From Prasinococcaceae sp. CCMP 1430 (lineage: Eukaryota > Prasinodermophyta > Palmophyllophyceae > Prasinococcales > Prasinococcaceae): DNA of 64,000 nt. Below the pieces are notes generated by a model, which searched no databases, was not told where the DNA came from, and worked only from the letters and a program-made list of their open reading frames with translations. The stretch lies in NCBI GenBank assembly GCA_013416795.1, contig RQSC01000026.1, forward strand, positions 71,980 through 135,979, in the 5' to 3' direction. Numbering within the stretch: the first letter of the stretch is position 1; every line of letters begins with the position of its first letter. Both the position numbers and the translations under genes were made by a program. Shown one piece after another: positions 9,359 through 18,317 of the stretch.

Positions 9359-9755
9359 CTTCACAAGTGGACCACACACACACACACAAACGCACACAGA
9401 AACGCACGCACACACGCACACACACACACGCACACACCACCACTCGTGCGCGCTCCGCACAGTACTGTAATACTCCGGATGGCGATTGCCGTGCGAAGAA
9501 CTTTTTGGTTTCAGCGTGTGCGCTCATTAGGGTTAAATGTACAGTAGGGTCTTGGCCGGGGGCGCGCGCGGCCGGCGGCTGCGCGCCCGTAGGGCACAGC
9601 GCGCGGCGGCGTCCCCGGGGCGCAGCGCCGCGGCGCGCGCGGCCGGGGGTGGCGAGGGGGTGGCAGGTGTGTGTGTGTGTGTGTGGATGCGCGGTGGCAC
9701 AGCGCGCGCGCCGAGCATACCCGCGGGAGGAGCGGCGGGGGGGGGGTGGCACACC
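9359..9755. other. Intergenic with (CA)n microsatellite
   Basis: (CA)n from about 9372 to 9442, then TGTAA at 9466-9470, a TGTACAG word near 9538, and a (GT)n run at about 9668-9683. Nothing coding seen. Confidence 0.6.
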
Positions 9756-10534
9756 ATGGTGTCGGCGACGTTCGGCGACGGCGGCCGCCAGGGGGCGCGG
9801 CGCGGCGCGCTCGAGCAGAGCGGCGGCAGCAAGTGCAAGAAGCAGAAGAAGACGTTCACGCAGAAGGTCGAGATGCAGGAGGGCGGGGGGAAGAGCTGCC
9901 GCTCGGGGGGTGGGAAGCGCGGCGGGCAGGTCAAGGTGAGACGCCGCCATGAGCGCCCGCGTGCCGCGTGCGCGCGGCGACGCGCCTCGCGTGCCAGAAA
10001 CAGGCGGGTGCGCGCGGACGAGCGCGAGGGCGGGCGCCAACCCCGCCAGCGCGGTCGCTGACGCAGCGCGACGGCGCCGTTGGATCGCCCGCCGCCGGCA
10101 CGCGCGCGCGCAGGCCCTGCGTGACCTGGAGAAGGGCGGCTACATGAAGCGTGCAGCCCGTGCTGAGCCGACCAACCGCATGTTCCAGATGCCGCCCGCG
10201 GTCACGAACGCTTTCGAGCGCAACTCTGCCTTCCTCAAGCGCGCGTTCAGCCTCGAAACGCTGCTGAGGTCCGAGACAGCCCGCCGCCCCGCGCGCAGTT
10301 CTCGCGCCTGCGCCTCACAGGCGCCTTGAATCGCATCGCCGCGCCCTGCGGAGCGGACGACCGCTGACGCGCCAACACCCCATCTGCTGCGCCACCTTCG
10401 TCGCTCCCAGACCGCTCCCCTCAGGCCTTGCGCTGGGGCTGGAGCGCAACCTCAAGTTCCTCGGCAAAAGCGCCACGCAGCTCTTCACCGGCGAAGGCGT
10501 CGCCAACGCCAAGACGGCCATTGGCAAGAAGTAG
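9756..10534 (+). CDS. Small spliced basic protein, unknown
   Basis: Exons 9756-9935, 10114-10268 and 10411-10534 (donors AAG|GTGAGA and GAG|GTCCGA; acceptors GCGCAG and TCCCAG) keep one frame of 152 aa. The N-terminal third is Gly/Lys/Gln-rich and basic (KCKKQKKTFTQK). The middle and C-terminal parts look conserved and helical (TNRMFQMPPAVTNAFERN and ERNLKFLGKSATQLFTG). No known domain recognised. The second donor (GTCCGA) is non-consensus and was chosen because it alone restores frame with the third exon. The start codon sits in a perfect 12-bp palindrome (ACACCATGGTGT). Confidence 0.5.
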
Positions 10535-10699
10535 TAAGATAGAGATTGTTCTGACGCGGAGGAGCTCTCTTACGATGCCCCTCGTGCGCCCATGCAATCC
10601 TGAGCTACTACAGTAGCTACAGTCGCTAGAGTGTGTATGTTTGTGCACACGCGCAAGGCACGCGCGGCCATTGCGGCGACACGACAGGCACGGCGTGTC

Positions 10700-11113
10700 C
10701 TATCGCGCTGAGCGTGTCGCCGCAGCGGGGTGCGCCCCATTATTACCACTGCCGGGGTCGTACAAGTCCAACTCCACCGCAAGCGGCCAGTGGCCATGCA
10801 CAGTTGTTTGCAGGTAGAAGCCGTAGCCCGCGTCGGCGCACGGTGTCTCTGAGCGCGCGAGAGAGAGCCCGGGCTCGAAGGCGCGGTACATCCAGAAGAG
10901 CAATGGCCTCAGGCATGTTTCGCCGCAGTGGCCAGCTCCTGCGTCAATGCTCGTGTACTTGGCAAGGCCGCGCGAGGCGTTGCAAAACTCGCAGCACGGC
11001 GCACCCACATCCACCGCACGGCCCGCGGAGCACGCGAGCACGAGGGCCAGTGCGAGCGAGGGCGCAGCGGCGCCGAGCACGCCGCGCGGTGTGCCGCGCC
11101 GCCGCCACGCCAT
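10700..11113 (-). CDS. Small secreted cysteine-rich protein
   Basis: Single exon, 137 aa. Residues 1-35 are a signal peptide: Arg-rich start, then a Leu/Ala core and a small-residue cleavage region (ACSAGRA). The mature part has CCEFC, a central block with YTSIDAGAGHCGETCLRP, FWMYRAFEPGLSLA, a further Cys and THG/VHG-like HGHWPLAVELDLYDPG near the end. I recall the same layout (CC-x-x-C, D-x(5)-CGE-x-C, F-E-x-x-L, HG, LDLY) in small secreted proteins of oomycetes and several algae, whose biochemical role I do not know. Even Cys number suggests disulfides. It lies head-to-head with NAA10. Confidence 0.7.
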   Translation of the reverse strand: MAWRRRGTPRGVLGAAAPSLALALVLACSAGRAVDVGAPCCEFCNASRGLAKYTSIDAGAGHCGETCLRPLLFWMYRAFEPGLSLARSETPCADAGYGFYLQTTVHGHWPLAVELDLYDPGSGNNGAHPAAATRSAR

Positions 11114-11370
11114 CGCCACGTCACGCCGGAAAGCGCCGCGCGCAGCGCCACGCAGCGTCGCGCCCGCCTGCGCGCCACGCTGTGCCGCGCTGCGTGTGGG
11201 CGTAGTGTTTCGCACTCGGCGAACAGCCCGAAACGTGCTGCGTGGGTTTGTGCGAGAGAGGCTCCAGCCGCCACACAGCGCGCGCGTGCGAGTGAGCGAG
11301 CGCGAGCGAGCGAGCGTGAGCGCACGGAAAGGGTGGAGGGGGGTTGTCCCCGGCGGGGCCGGCGACCGCC

Positions 11371-12261
11371 ATGGTGTGCATCCGGCAGGCGACGGTCGAC
11401 GACCTCTTCGCCATGCAGGCGGCCAACCTGTGGTGCCTGCCCGAGAACTACCAGATGAAGTACTACCTCTATCACTTCCTCTCCTGGCCGCAGCTGCTCT
11501 ACGTCGCCGAGGATGCCGCCGGCGCCATCGTCGGCTACGTTCTCGCCAAGATGGAGGAGGACGCAAAGGTACGAGGGCGCCGGCGCGGGAGCGAGCGAAG
11601 GACAGTCAGTGTAAGTGGCCGGGCAGCCCTCCGTGGCCTGCGCCACTAAGGGATCTGTCCGACAGCGACAGTGCCGGCCGGCAGCACGTGGGAGCGCGCA
11701 AAGCGCGCGTGCCGTGCGCGCGTGGGGGACCACGCGCGCACGGGTCGCGAGCATGCGCGGTCGCTCCCGCGGCCGCCGGCCACCGCGACAGATGCACGCA
11801 CTCGTGCGCACCCGCGCACGTGTCCAAACCCTCCGCTGACACACGTGCGACTGCGCGCGCGCGAGCAGGTCCCGCACGGCCACATCACCTCCCTTGCCGT
11901 GCTGCGCACGCACCGTAAGCTGGGCCTCGCGACGCGCCTCATGCGCGCCGCGCATGCGTCCATGCAGGAGGTCTTCAACGCGGAGTACGTCAGCCTGCAC
12001 GTGCGCAAGTCGAACCGCGCCGCGTTCACGCTGTACACGCGCGCGCTCGAGTATGAGATCAACGGCATCGAGGAGAAGTACTACGCGGATGACGAGGACG
12101 CATACGACATGCGCAAGGCTTTCCCTAAGCGCGGCAGCGTGGACGACAAGGCGGGCGAGAAGGATAAGGCCGAGGCCAATGGGGCGGAGGAGGCAACGGA
12201 GCGGCAGGCCGTCGAGGCTGGCGACGGTGCGGCCACAACGCAGTACGCCGAGCCAAAGTAG
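11371..12261 (+). CDS. NAA10: N-alpha-acetyltransferase 10 (NatA catalytic subunit)
   Basis: Exons 11371-11568 and 11869-12261, donor AAG|GTACGA, acceptor GAGCAG|GTC, phase 0; 196 aa. Residues 1-150 are an almost canonical GNAT domain: [17 protein letters not shown] at the peptide-binding side, LAKMEED, then across the splice junction the acetyl-CoA loop [10 protein letters not shown] (R/Q-x-x-G-x-A) and [12 protein letters not shown], ending with [12 protein letters not shown]. It acetylates the N-termini of nascent proteins exposed after Met removal, on the ribosome with NAA15. The tail (residues 151-196) is charged low complexity, as in other NAA10 proteins. The 300-base intron lies inside the GNAT core. 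Confidence 0.96.
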
Positions 12262-12418
12262 CGAGTAATAGCGACGTATCGGGTTTCCCACGGAACGAGC
12301 GCGCACTCGCACACGCGCGCGCACTCGGAGTTGGGGGCGCGTCTGCCCGCGGGCTCGAAGATGGTACCGTTACGGAGGGGCGCACGCATGCTTCTGTTGC
12401 GGCCAGCGCCGCCCTCGC

Positions 12419-15400
12419 TCAGTCCCGCGCGCCCGCGCTGACGGCGGGAGTGTGCTCGAGCTCGTCGGGAAGCGTGTCGAGGATGGAGCCGCGGTCCAAG
12501 CGCGGCGCCCCACCGCCTCCCGCGGCGGCGGCGGTGGCGCCCTCCTCCAAATCTGCGGCGACGAGGCTCGCGCGCGCGGCGGCCGCCGCCTCGAGCTTAA
12601 GCGCACGCGTGAGCGTCTGCCGCTGCAGCGCCGAGAACGAACCCTTGGACACCAAGTCGACGTCGTCGATCATGACGAGTATGCGCTGTATGACCGCCTC
12701 GGTGGTGGCATTGGGACTCACGCCGTCGGTGCGCATCTCATCCAGGAGCCCCGCGATGAGGTGGAACTCGCCGCCTGCGGCCACCGCGAGGAGCAGCGTG
12801 TTGTACACCATCACGTCGCGCTCGAGGCCCTCCTCGCGCATGCTTTCGAAGGCCTGCATGGCCTGGTCGGTGAGGCCGCGCTTGCCCAGACAGTCGATGA
12901 GCGCCGAGTACGTGTACGCGTTGGGCGCGTGCCCCCGCGCGCGCATACGCGCCAGCAGCCCTGCCGCCATCTCGACGTCGTTGCAGTTGGATGCTGCCTC
13001 GACGCCAACGGTGTAGATGATCTCGTCGCCCACCCCCACCTCCTCCGCGCGCGCGAGCCAGGCCTCAACGGCCCTCGCATCGCCTGCGCGGCCCGCGGCG
13101 GCGACCGCGTGCGTGAGCGTGATCACGTGCGTGCTCACCAGTCCATCGCGCAGGTCTTGGTCGAGGCGCGCTAGCAGAACCTCCACGACGTCTCCCGCCT
13201 GCGCGGCCGCTGCGGACTTGAGCGCGGCCGAGTAGGTGATGTGATTAGGATGCAGCTTTGACGCCCACATGAGCTTCATCACGTCCAGCACGTGATGCAC
13301 CGTCTCCTGGGTGCAGAATTTGGAGACAGCTACCGTGCACACGCGGTGCGCGCGGCGCACGCGGTTGAGGCGTGCCACGGCGTTGTTGGCGCCGCCGCCG
13401 CCGCCCGCACCCGCGCCGCCTTTCGCGCCACTTCCGCGCCCACTGCGCCGCTCCGCGCGGTGGAAATTGTGCGTGACGCGGTCGATGGCCTTGACGGCGA
13501 GCTTGTAGTCGGCGTGCTCGAGCGCGGCGTAGACCATCTTGATGTTGACATCGTTTGGAATGCGGTCCTTAGCGCAGCCGTAGGCGTATGACCACTTCAT
13601 ACCCTCCCAGTGGCCGCATGCCTCGAGCGCAGTGAAGGCCGTGCGGAAGGCATAGGCATCCATCTCGATGCCGTCCTCGAGCATGCGCTGCAGAAGCGAG
13701 CAGATGGCGACCGGGTTTCCGCGCTCGCCGAGGACGCGCATGATAGTTGTGTACATCGCGATGTGATCTTGCACCATGACCACGTCTGCGTCCGCACTGA
13801 GGACCTCCCAGACGTCCTCAACGACCTCAGGCCGCCCCGCACGCAGCGCCGAACTCACCACTTGCGTGCACGTGAACCAGTCGGGGTCCAGCGCGTACTC
13901 GCCCATCTCCTCCCACCAACCGATGACCGCCGCGTCATTCGGCTTGCCGCGTGCGCTGCCCGCACCTTTGCTGCCGCGCGCGCCCGTACCCGTGCCCGCG
14001 CGTGCGATGGACATGGATATGTTGTAGTCCTCCGTGGATGGCTCGAGCTCCATCTCGCGCATGAGGACCAGCATGGACTCGGCGTTGCGCGCGTCGCCAG
14101 CGGAGAGCGCCTGCCGCATCACCGCGTGCGGCACCAGCGCGCCGCGCGCGTTTGCGCCGTCCACGATCCGCTCCACGAAGTCGAGCATGCGCCCGTCCGA
14201 GCTCTCACGCCCTATCGTCTTGCCCGCGGCGCGCAGGATGCGCGGCACCTGGTGGCGCACGGGATGCGTGCCGGGGCTCGCGCCTTGCGCGTTGCTGCCC
14301 GCGCTGCCACCGTCACCCACGCTGCCGCTGCCGCTGGCCTCATCCTCCTCGTCGTCGTCCTCGTCGTCGCTGAAGTCGCTCTCGTATCCTGATGCCGTCT
14401 GCCCTCGCACGAGCTTCTCCACCGCGTCCTGCTCGAGGAAGTCGAGCACCGCTTGGCAGGAATCGGCTCCGTGCCTGTCGGTAATGGAAAGCGCGGCAAT
14501 GTACGTGCCCAGCCGCGGCCCCACGGCGTCCCTCTCGCTTAGTTCGCGGAGCACGTCGACCACGCGCGCGGGCTCGCCGCACTCGCACGCCGCGGAGAAA
14601 TACGCCACGTAGGGCGAGTTGGATACTGTGTCCGAGAGCGCGGCCCCACAGTCGGCCGTGTACTCCGAGAGCGCGCCAGTGGCGCTCTCCAGGTCACCCG
14701 CCGCACCGAAGGCCGAGATGAGGATCTGATAGACGACATGGTTGGGGCGCAGCCCGTCGGCGCGTAGCTGGTCGAGCAACCGGCGCGCATCGTCGAGTCG
14801 GCGCGCCTTGGCGCACGCGTCGAGCGTGCTCGCATAGGCGATGAGGTCGGGCGGCTGTCCCGCACCGGCGTCGGCGTCGGCGCGGATGGCCTCGAGCAGC
14901 GTCAGCGCGCGGTCCACATCGCCCACGGCGCCCGCCGCCGTGATTCCCACCGTGTACGCCACGCAGTCGACGCTGATGCCGGCCGACGGCATGAACTCGA
15001 GCACCTCGAGCGCGCGCCGCGGCAGTCCCTGCTGCACGAGAAGGCCCATGAGCTTGGTCCAGCTGACGGCCGACCAGTCCAGAGACGCCAGCACGTCGCT
15101 CATTTCGTCGCTCTCTGCGTCGCTCAGGCCCTCCGCGCCCCCGGCGGCGCCCGCGCCGTCGCCCGACAGCCGGGCGATGTGCTTGGCGACGCGCTCCGCA
15201 GGCACGCGGCGATGTGCGCGTGTGCCGCGCACGGGTGCTCCGCCCGGTGCCGTCACGCCGATGGCGACCGCCGACCCGTTGTGCAGGGCGAGGTCGAACT
15301 CCACCCGCTCGCCCTCGGCGAGCGCGCGCATGCCCCTGCAGCGAACGTTGGAGTGGTGCACGAAGACGTGCCCGCCGCTCTCGGCGCGGCCCGCGCGCGC

Positions 15401-15886
15401 TGCCGCCTTGGGCACGCCCGCCGCAACATCGGCGGCGTCGGCCTCGGCGTCGGCCTCGGCAAGCGCGGCCGCAGCGTCGGCTGCGCTCGACTCGCCGACC
15501 TCGATGAAGCCGTAGCCCTTCAGCGAGTCGAACCAGCGCACGGTGCCGTCAAAGCGCTGCGACGACAGCACGCGCGGCCTCCTGTTGGAGGGGCGCGCTG
15601 GCTTTGCCTCCGTCGCGCCCGCCGCCGCACGCGCTGGCCGCGGGGTCGCAGCAGCCGCGGCTGCGGCTACGTCGTCAAGCTGCGCAGGCGTCGGCGCGCT
15701 TGGGGCGTGAGGTCGAGGCGCAGCGAGGGGAAGGGAAAGCGCGGGGTGGGTGGGCGGGGCGGGGGGGACGCGAGCGCCGCGCGCCCGCCCTGTGGCGCCG
15801 AGCAAACACCCGGCCGCTCTCTTTTTTTTTCCTTGGAAAAAAGGGAGAAAGGAAAATGTTTTCTGTACGAATGTACAGTGTACCAT
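12419..15886 (-). CDS. Cold-shock-domain / pentatricopeptide-repeat RNA-binding protein
   Basis: Long uninterrupted frame (1155 aa from the ATG at 15886; the frame stays open to 16072). After an Ala/Pro-rich leader comes a cold-shock domain: FDGTVRWFDSLKGYGFIEV (RNP1), then an Ala/Glu-rich insert of about 45 residues, then HVFVHHSNV (RNP2) and GERVEFDL. The rest is a PPR array with typical helical pairs such as VDCVAYTVGITAAGAVGDVD, PNHVVYQILISAFGAAGDLE and PNAYTYSALIDCLGKRGL; at least nine units, interrupted by acidic linkers. PPR proteins bind organellar RNA, so a plastid or mitochondrial transcript factor is likely. Upstream ATGs give no clear transit peptide, and the start may lie in another exon. 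Confidence 0.85.
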   Translation of the reverse strand: MVHCTFVQKTFSFLPFFQGKKKRAAGCLLGATGRARGARVPPAPPTHPALSLPLAAPRPHAPSAPTPAQLDDVAAAAAAATPRPARAAAGATEAKPARPSNRRPRVLSSQRFDGTVRWFDSLKGYGFIEVGESSAADAAAALAEADAEADAADVAAGVPKAAARAGRAESGGHVFVHHSNVRCRGMRALAEGERVEFDLALHNGSAVAIGVTAPGGAPVRGTRAHRRVPAERVAKHIARLSGDGAGAAGGAEGLSDAESDEMSDVLASLDWSAVSWTKLMGLLVQQGLPRRALEVLEFMPSAGISVDCVAYTVGITAAGAVGDVDRALTLLEAIRADADAGAGQPPDLIAYASTLDACAKARRLDDARRLLDQLRADGLRPNHVVYQILISAFGAAGDLESATGALSEYTADCGAALSDTVSNSPYVAYFSAACECGEPARVVDVLRELSERDAVGPRLGTYIAALSITDRHGADSCQAVLDFLEQDAVEKLVRGQTASGYESDFSDDEDDDEEDEASGSGSVGDGGSAGSNAQGASPGTHPVRHQVPRILRAAGKTIGRESSDGRMLDFVERIVDGANARGALVPHAVMRQALSAGDARNAESMLVLMREMELEPSTEDYNISMSIARAGTGTGARGSKGAGSARGKPNDAAVIGWWEEMGEYALDPDWFTCTQVVSSALRAGRPEVVEDVWEVLSADADVVMVQDHIAMYTTIMRVLGERGNPVAICSLLQRMLEDGIEMDAYAFRTAFTALEACGHWEGMKWSYAYGCAKDRIPNDVNIKMVYAALEHADYKLAVKAIDRVTHNFHRAERRSGRGSGAKGGAGAGGGGGANNAVARLNRVRRAHRVCTVAVSKFCTQETVHHVLDVMKLMWASKLHPNHITYSAALKSAAAAQAGDVVEVLLARLDQDLRDGLVSTHVITLTHAVAAAGRAGDARAVEAWLARAEEVGVGDEIIYTVGVEAASNCNDVEMAAGLLARMRARGHAPNAYTYSALIDCLGKRGLTDQAMQAFESMREEGLERDVMVYNTLLLAVAAGGEFHLIAGLLDEMRTDGVSPNATTEAVIQRILVMIDDVDLVSKGSFSALQRQTLTRALKLEAAAAARASLVAADLEEGATAAAAGGGGAPRLDRGSILDTLPDELEHTPAVSAGARD

Positions 15887-15894
15887 GGATGGTA
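15881..15894. promoter_or_regulatory. Perfect inverted repeat TACCAT-GG-ATGGTA
   Basis: A 6-bp stem with a 2-base centre in an AT-richer patch (15855-15915) that also carries TGTACAG and GTACGA words. It lies at the 5' end of the CSD-PPR gene. Similar elements occur at 17860 and 50067. Confidence 0.4.
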
Positions 15895-16194
15895 TGCACC
15901 ATCCCGTACGAGCTGGCGGAGACCCTGAAAGGCGTGAACCCCATGAGGGGACAGAGGACGGACCCTCTGGAACCCGCGGGTCGGTCGGGGTGCCGTCCAC
16001 GCGGGTGGAGGGGACAAGGCGACTCAGCGAGCAGTGCTTCGCGACGGGCAGCTGCCAGCTGCGCCTCGCCAAGGGTGCGCGGTTGGCGCTCAGCGAGGCG
16101 GGCGGGCAGCCAAGGTTCTTCGGCGTGATCGACGGCGCGGGGTGGCCTGAGTTGGGCGAGCGGTGGGAGTGCGAGTGCGTTCGTTACGTTACGT

Positions 16195-17553
16195 TCACGC
16201 CACCCCGAGGTCGGGCTCGCACGGGCACCCCCGGCCGAGCGTGCAGGCCCGGCTCGCGCAGCCCCTCCTCGCGGCACCGCCCCTGGGCGTGTTCAGGCGC
16301 TGTTCGAGCGTGCCGATGTGCTCGCACTCGTCCCAGCGATCCATGACGTCGGCGAACTCGTCCGCGGCCGCTCGCAAGCGCTCCGCGCCCGCCGCCTGCC
16401 ACTGCTGCTCGAACACGAGCACGGCGCGCTCGTACACCAGCGACTCCATCTCCTCTCTCTCACGCAGGCGCTGTACTGCCGCTTCTGACAGCTCTTCCAA
16501 CGCCGGAGGCATCATCCGTGCTGCGCGTTGGAGCTGCTCAGCCCTCGTCCGCTGGGGTGCGGGCGCAGGCGCCTCGGGGCCCTCGCCGCCCTCACGGTGG
16601 TGCGTGTCCGCCAGCTTGTGCCGCACGTGCACGCGCCCATACTGCATCGAATCGAGTCGCCAGCCCAGCATGTGTGCGGCCAGCGTGATCGAGTCTTCGA
16701 ACCGATGGGTGAGGCCCACGATGAAATCCCTCTCCAGCAGCGCCTGGACGTTGGTCGCGCACCGCTTCAGCTCCGTCTTGCAGCTGTCGTAAGCGACTGG
16801 CTCTCCCTCGAGGTCGTGGCAGCTCCTCCTCCTCGAGCACTTGGTGAACTGCCTTATGTAGTCGAAGCTGTTCGTCGTGAAGTGGTCGTAAAAGCTGTCG
16901 ATGTCGCGCGCCGTCCATTCGGCGCCGATCGAGCTGTTCAGGCGATGGAAAGCGCGCACGCATGCGTCGCCGTACGGTATCGTCTCCAGGAGTTTGTCCA
17001 TCTCGGCTCTTGTGCGCTGATGGGGCTTCGTGCCTCTTTTGAGTCTTTTCAGGCATCGAATTGGGCGATGCGGCAGGCCAAGCTTAGCGGCCTCTTTGTC
17101 ATTGGCCCAGAAGAAGAGCGAGCTCAAAACGCGGCTGAGGGGCTCACGCATCGTGACGAGGAAGCGACCCTCCGGCACCTGACGCTCGGCCGGTAGGCGC
17201 ATGCACTGGGTCGCCGCCCTCACGCTCGATTGCTTGAACGTGGACTTGGTGCTACCGATCGTTGCGAGCGAGCAGCGGCCGTATCGGTTGTACACGCCGA
17301 GCGTGCTCTCATGATTCACGTGCATGGGCAGCGCAGCACACGTTTCGTCCGCCGACGGGCAACCATTCGCCGCCTCGCCGCGCGCAGCGCCGCAGCGCTC
17401 CGCGAGCACCTTGGCGTGGTACGCAAAACAGCGCGGCGCGAGCACACGCGCAAACGCGCCGCCGCCGACCTTGTAGAGCTTGAGGTACATCAGGGGCGGG
17501 AAAGTCTCGTTGCGCGCGAACACGCGCTGACACTGCGGCAGGTTTCCGGCCAT
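16195..17553 (-). CDS. Carbohydrate-sulfotransferase-like protein
   Basis: 452 aa from ATG 17553. The frame is open upstream to a CGCTAG acceptor at 17632, so a first exon with the membrane anchor is probably missing. Residues 22-42 (MYLKLYKVGGGAFARVLAPRC) resemble the 5'-phosphosulfate loop of Golgi sulfotransferases (K-x-x-K-x-G-[GS]-x-x). Residues about 130-147 (FLVTMREPLSRVLSSLFFW) match the 3'-phosphate motif REP-x-x-R-x-x-S. Many cysteines and a histidine-rich stretch fit a luminal enzyme. Expected reaction: PAPS-dependent sulfation of a glycan, in the Golgi. The acceptor sugar cannot be told. The C-terminal third is helical and variable. The loop's missing Ser/Thr lowers confidence. 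Confidence 0.6.
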   Translation of the reverse strand: MAGNLPQCQRVFARNETFPPLMYLKLYKVGGGAFARVLAPRCFAYHAKVLAERCGAARGEAANGCPSADETCAALPMHVNHESTLGVYNRYGRCSLATIGSTKSTFKQSSVRAATQCMRLPAERQVPEGRFLVTMREPLSRVLSSLFFWANDKEAAKLGLPHRPIRCLKRLKRGTKPHQRTRAEMDKLLETIPYGDACVRAFHRLNSSIGAEWTARDIDSFYDHFTTNSFDYIRQFTKCSRRRSCHDLEGEPVAYDSCKTELKRCATNVQALLERDFIVGLTHRFEDSITLAAHMLGWRLDSMQYGRVHVRHKLADTHHREGGEGPEAPAPAPQRTRAEQLQRAARMMPPALEELSEAAVQRLREREEMESLVYERAVLVFEQQWQAAGAERLRAAADEFADVMDRWDECEHIGTLEQRLNTPRGGAARRGCASRACTLGRGCPCEPDLGVA

Positions 17554-18317
17554 TGGGAAGAGCGACGGGTCCGTCGCGACGTCCGCCGCCCCGCCGCTGC
17601 CGACGGCCGCGGCCAGCGCGGCCAGCGTCGCCTAGCGCGGCCGCCAGCGCCCGCCTGCCAGCGGCGGCAGCGCCGCAGCGGCCGCCGCGCGTGCGACCCT
17701 CCATCCCAACACCCGCCTGAGGGGAAGCCCTCCCGCTGGGGCCGCTCCCCCGGGCGCGCCTTGGTGTGGCGCGCAGCGCGCGTTCCCCGAGCGCCTGCAC
17801 CAAGGCCGCGAGCAACGCCGCCGCGGTGTCACACCGGGCATCCCCACCCCGGTCACACCAATACCAGCTGATGGTATTAGTCGAGCTAGCTAGAGACCGT
17901 GATCTACGGCTTGCCCCGCAGTTGGAAAGCATACAGAGTGAGTGTGTCGGCTCCCCGCACCCACACCCGAAACAGCGGCTGGTCAGGAGGAGGAATGCGT
18001 TTTTGCGGGGGCGGCCGGCGCACCACAGCGCGAGCGGGGGGCCAGGCGGCCCCCGCCAGCCGCGGGGTCCAGCAGCGCCCTGCTCTGGGGGCAAGCGGGG
18101 GGGTGGGGGTGGGGGTGGAGGCGGTCGTGCGGGGACACCCTGGTCACGCACCGTCCTGCCCCGCCTCGCCCCGCCCTGCGCGCCGCAGGGGAGGCGCGCG
18201 GCCGTGGCGGCCAGCCGGGCCCCTGCGGCCGGCAGCGCGTGAGGCACTGCGAGGGCGTGGTGCGCGCGCAGGCGAAGTGGGGAAAGGCGTGTGCGCGAGG
18301 GTGCCAGCGGCGTGGTG
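17554..18317. other. Head-to-head spacer, G-rich, with inverted repeat
   Basis: Between the sulfotransferase and the 978-aa protein. Contains the inverted repeat AATACCA-GCTGA-TGGTATT at 17860-17878 and a G-run block at about 18085-18122 (GGGGG-AAGC-GGGGGGG-T-GGGGG-T-GGGGG) able to form a G-quadruplex. Part of it probably encodes the missing first exon of the sulfotransferase. Confidence 0.45.

Noticed and set aside
12450-13840. Long plus-strand ORFs through the PPR gene (for example 12450-13016 and 13610-14392)
   Set aside because: They are antisense shadows of the well-supported minus PPR frame, driven by high GC3.
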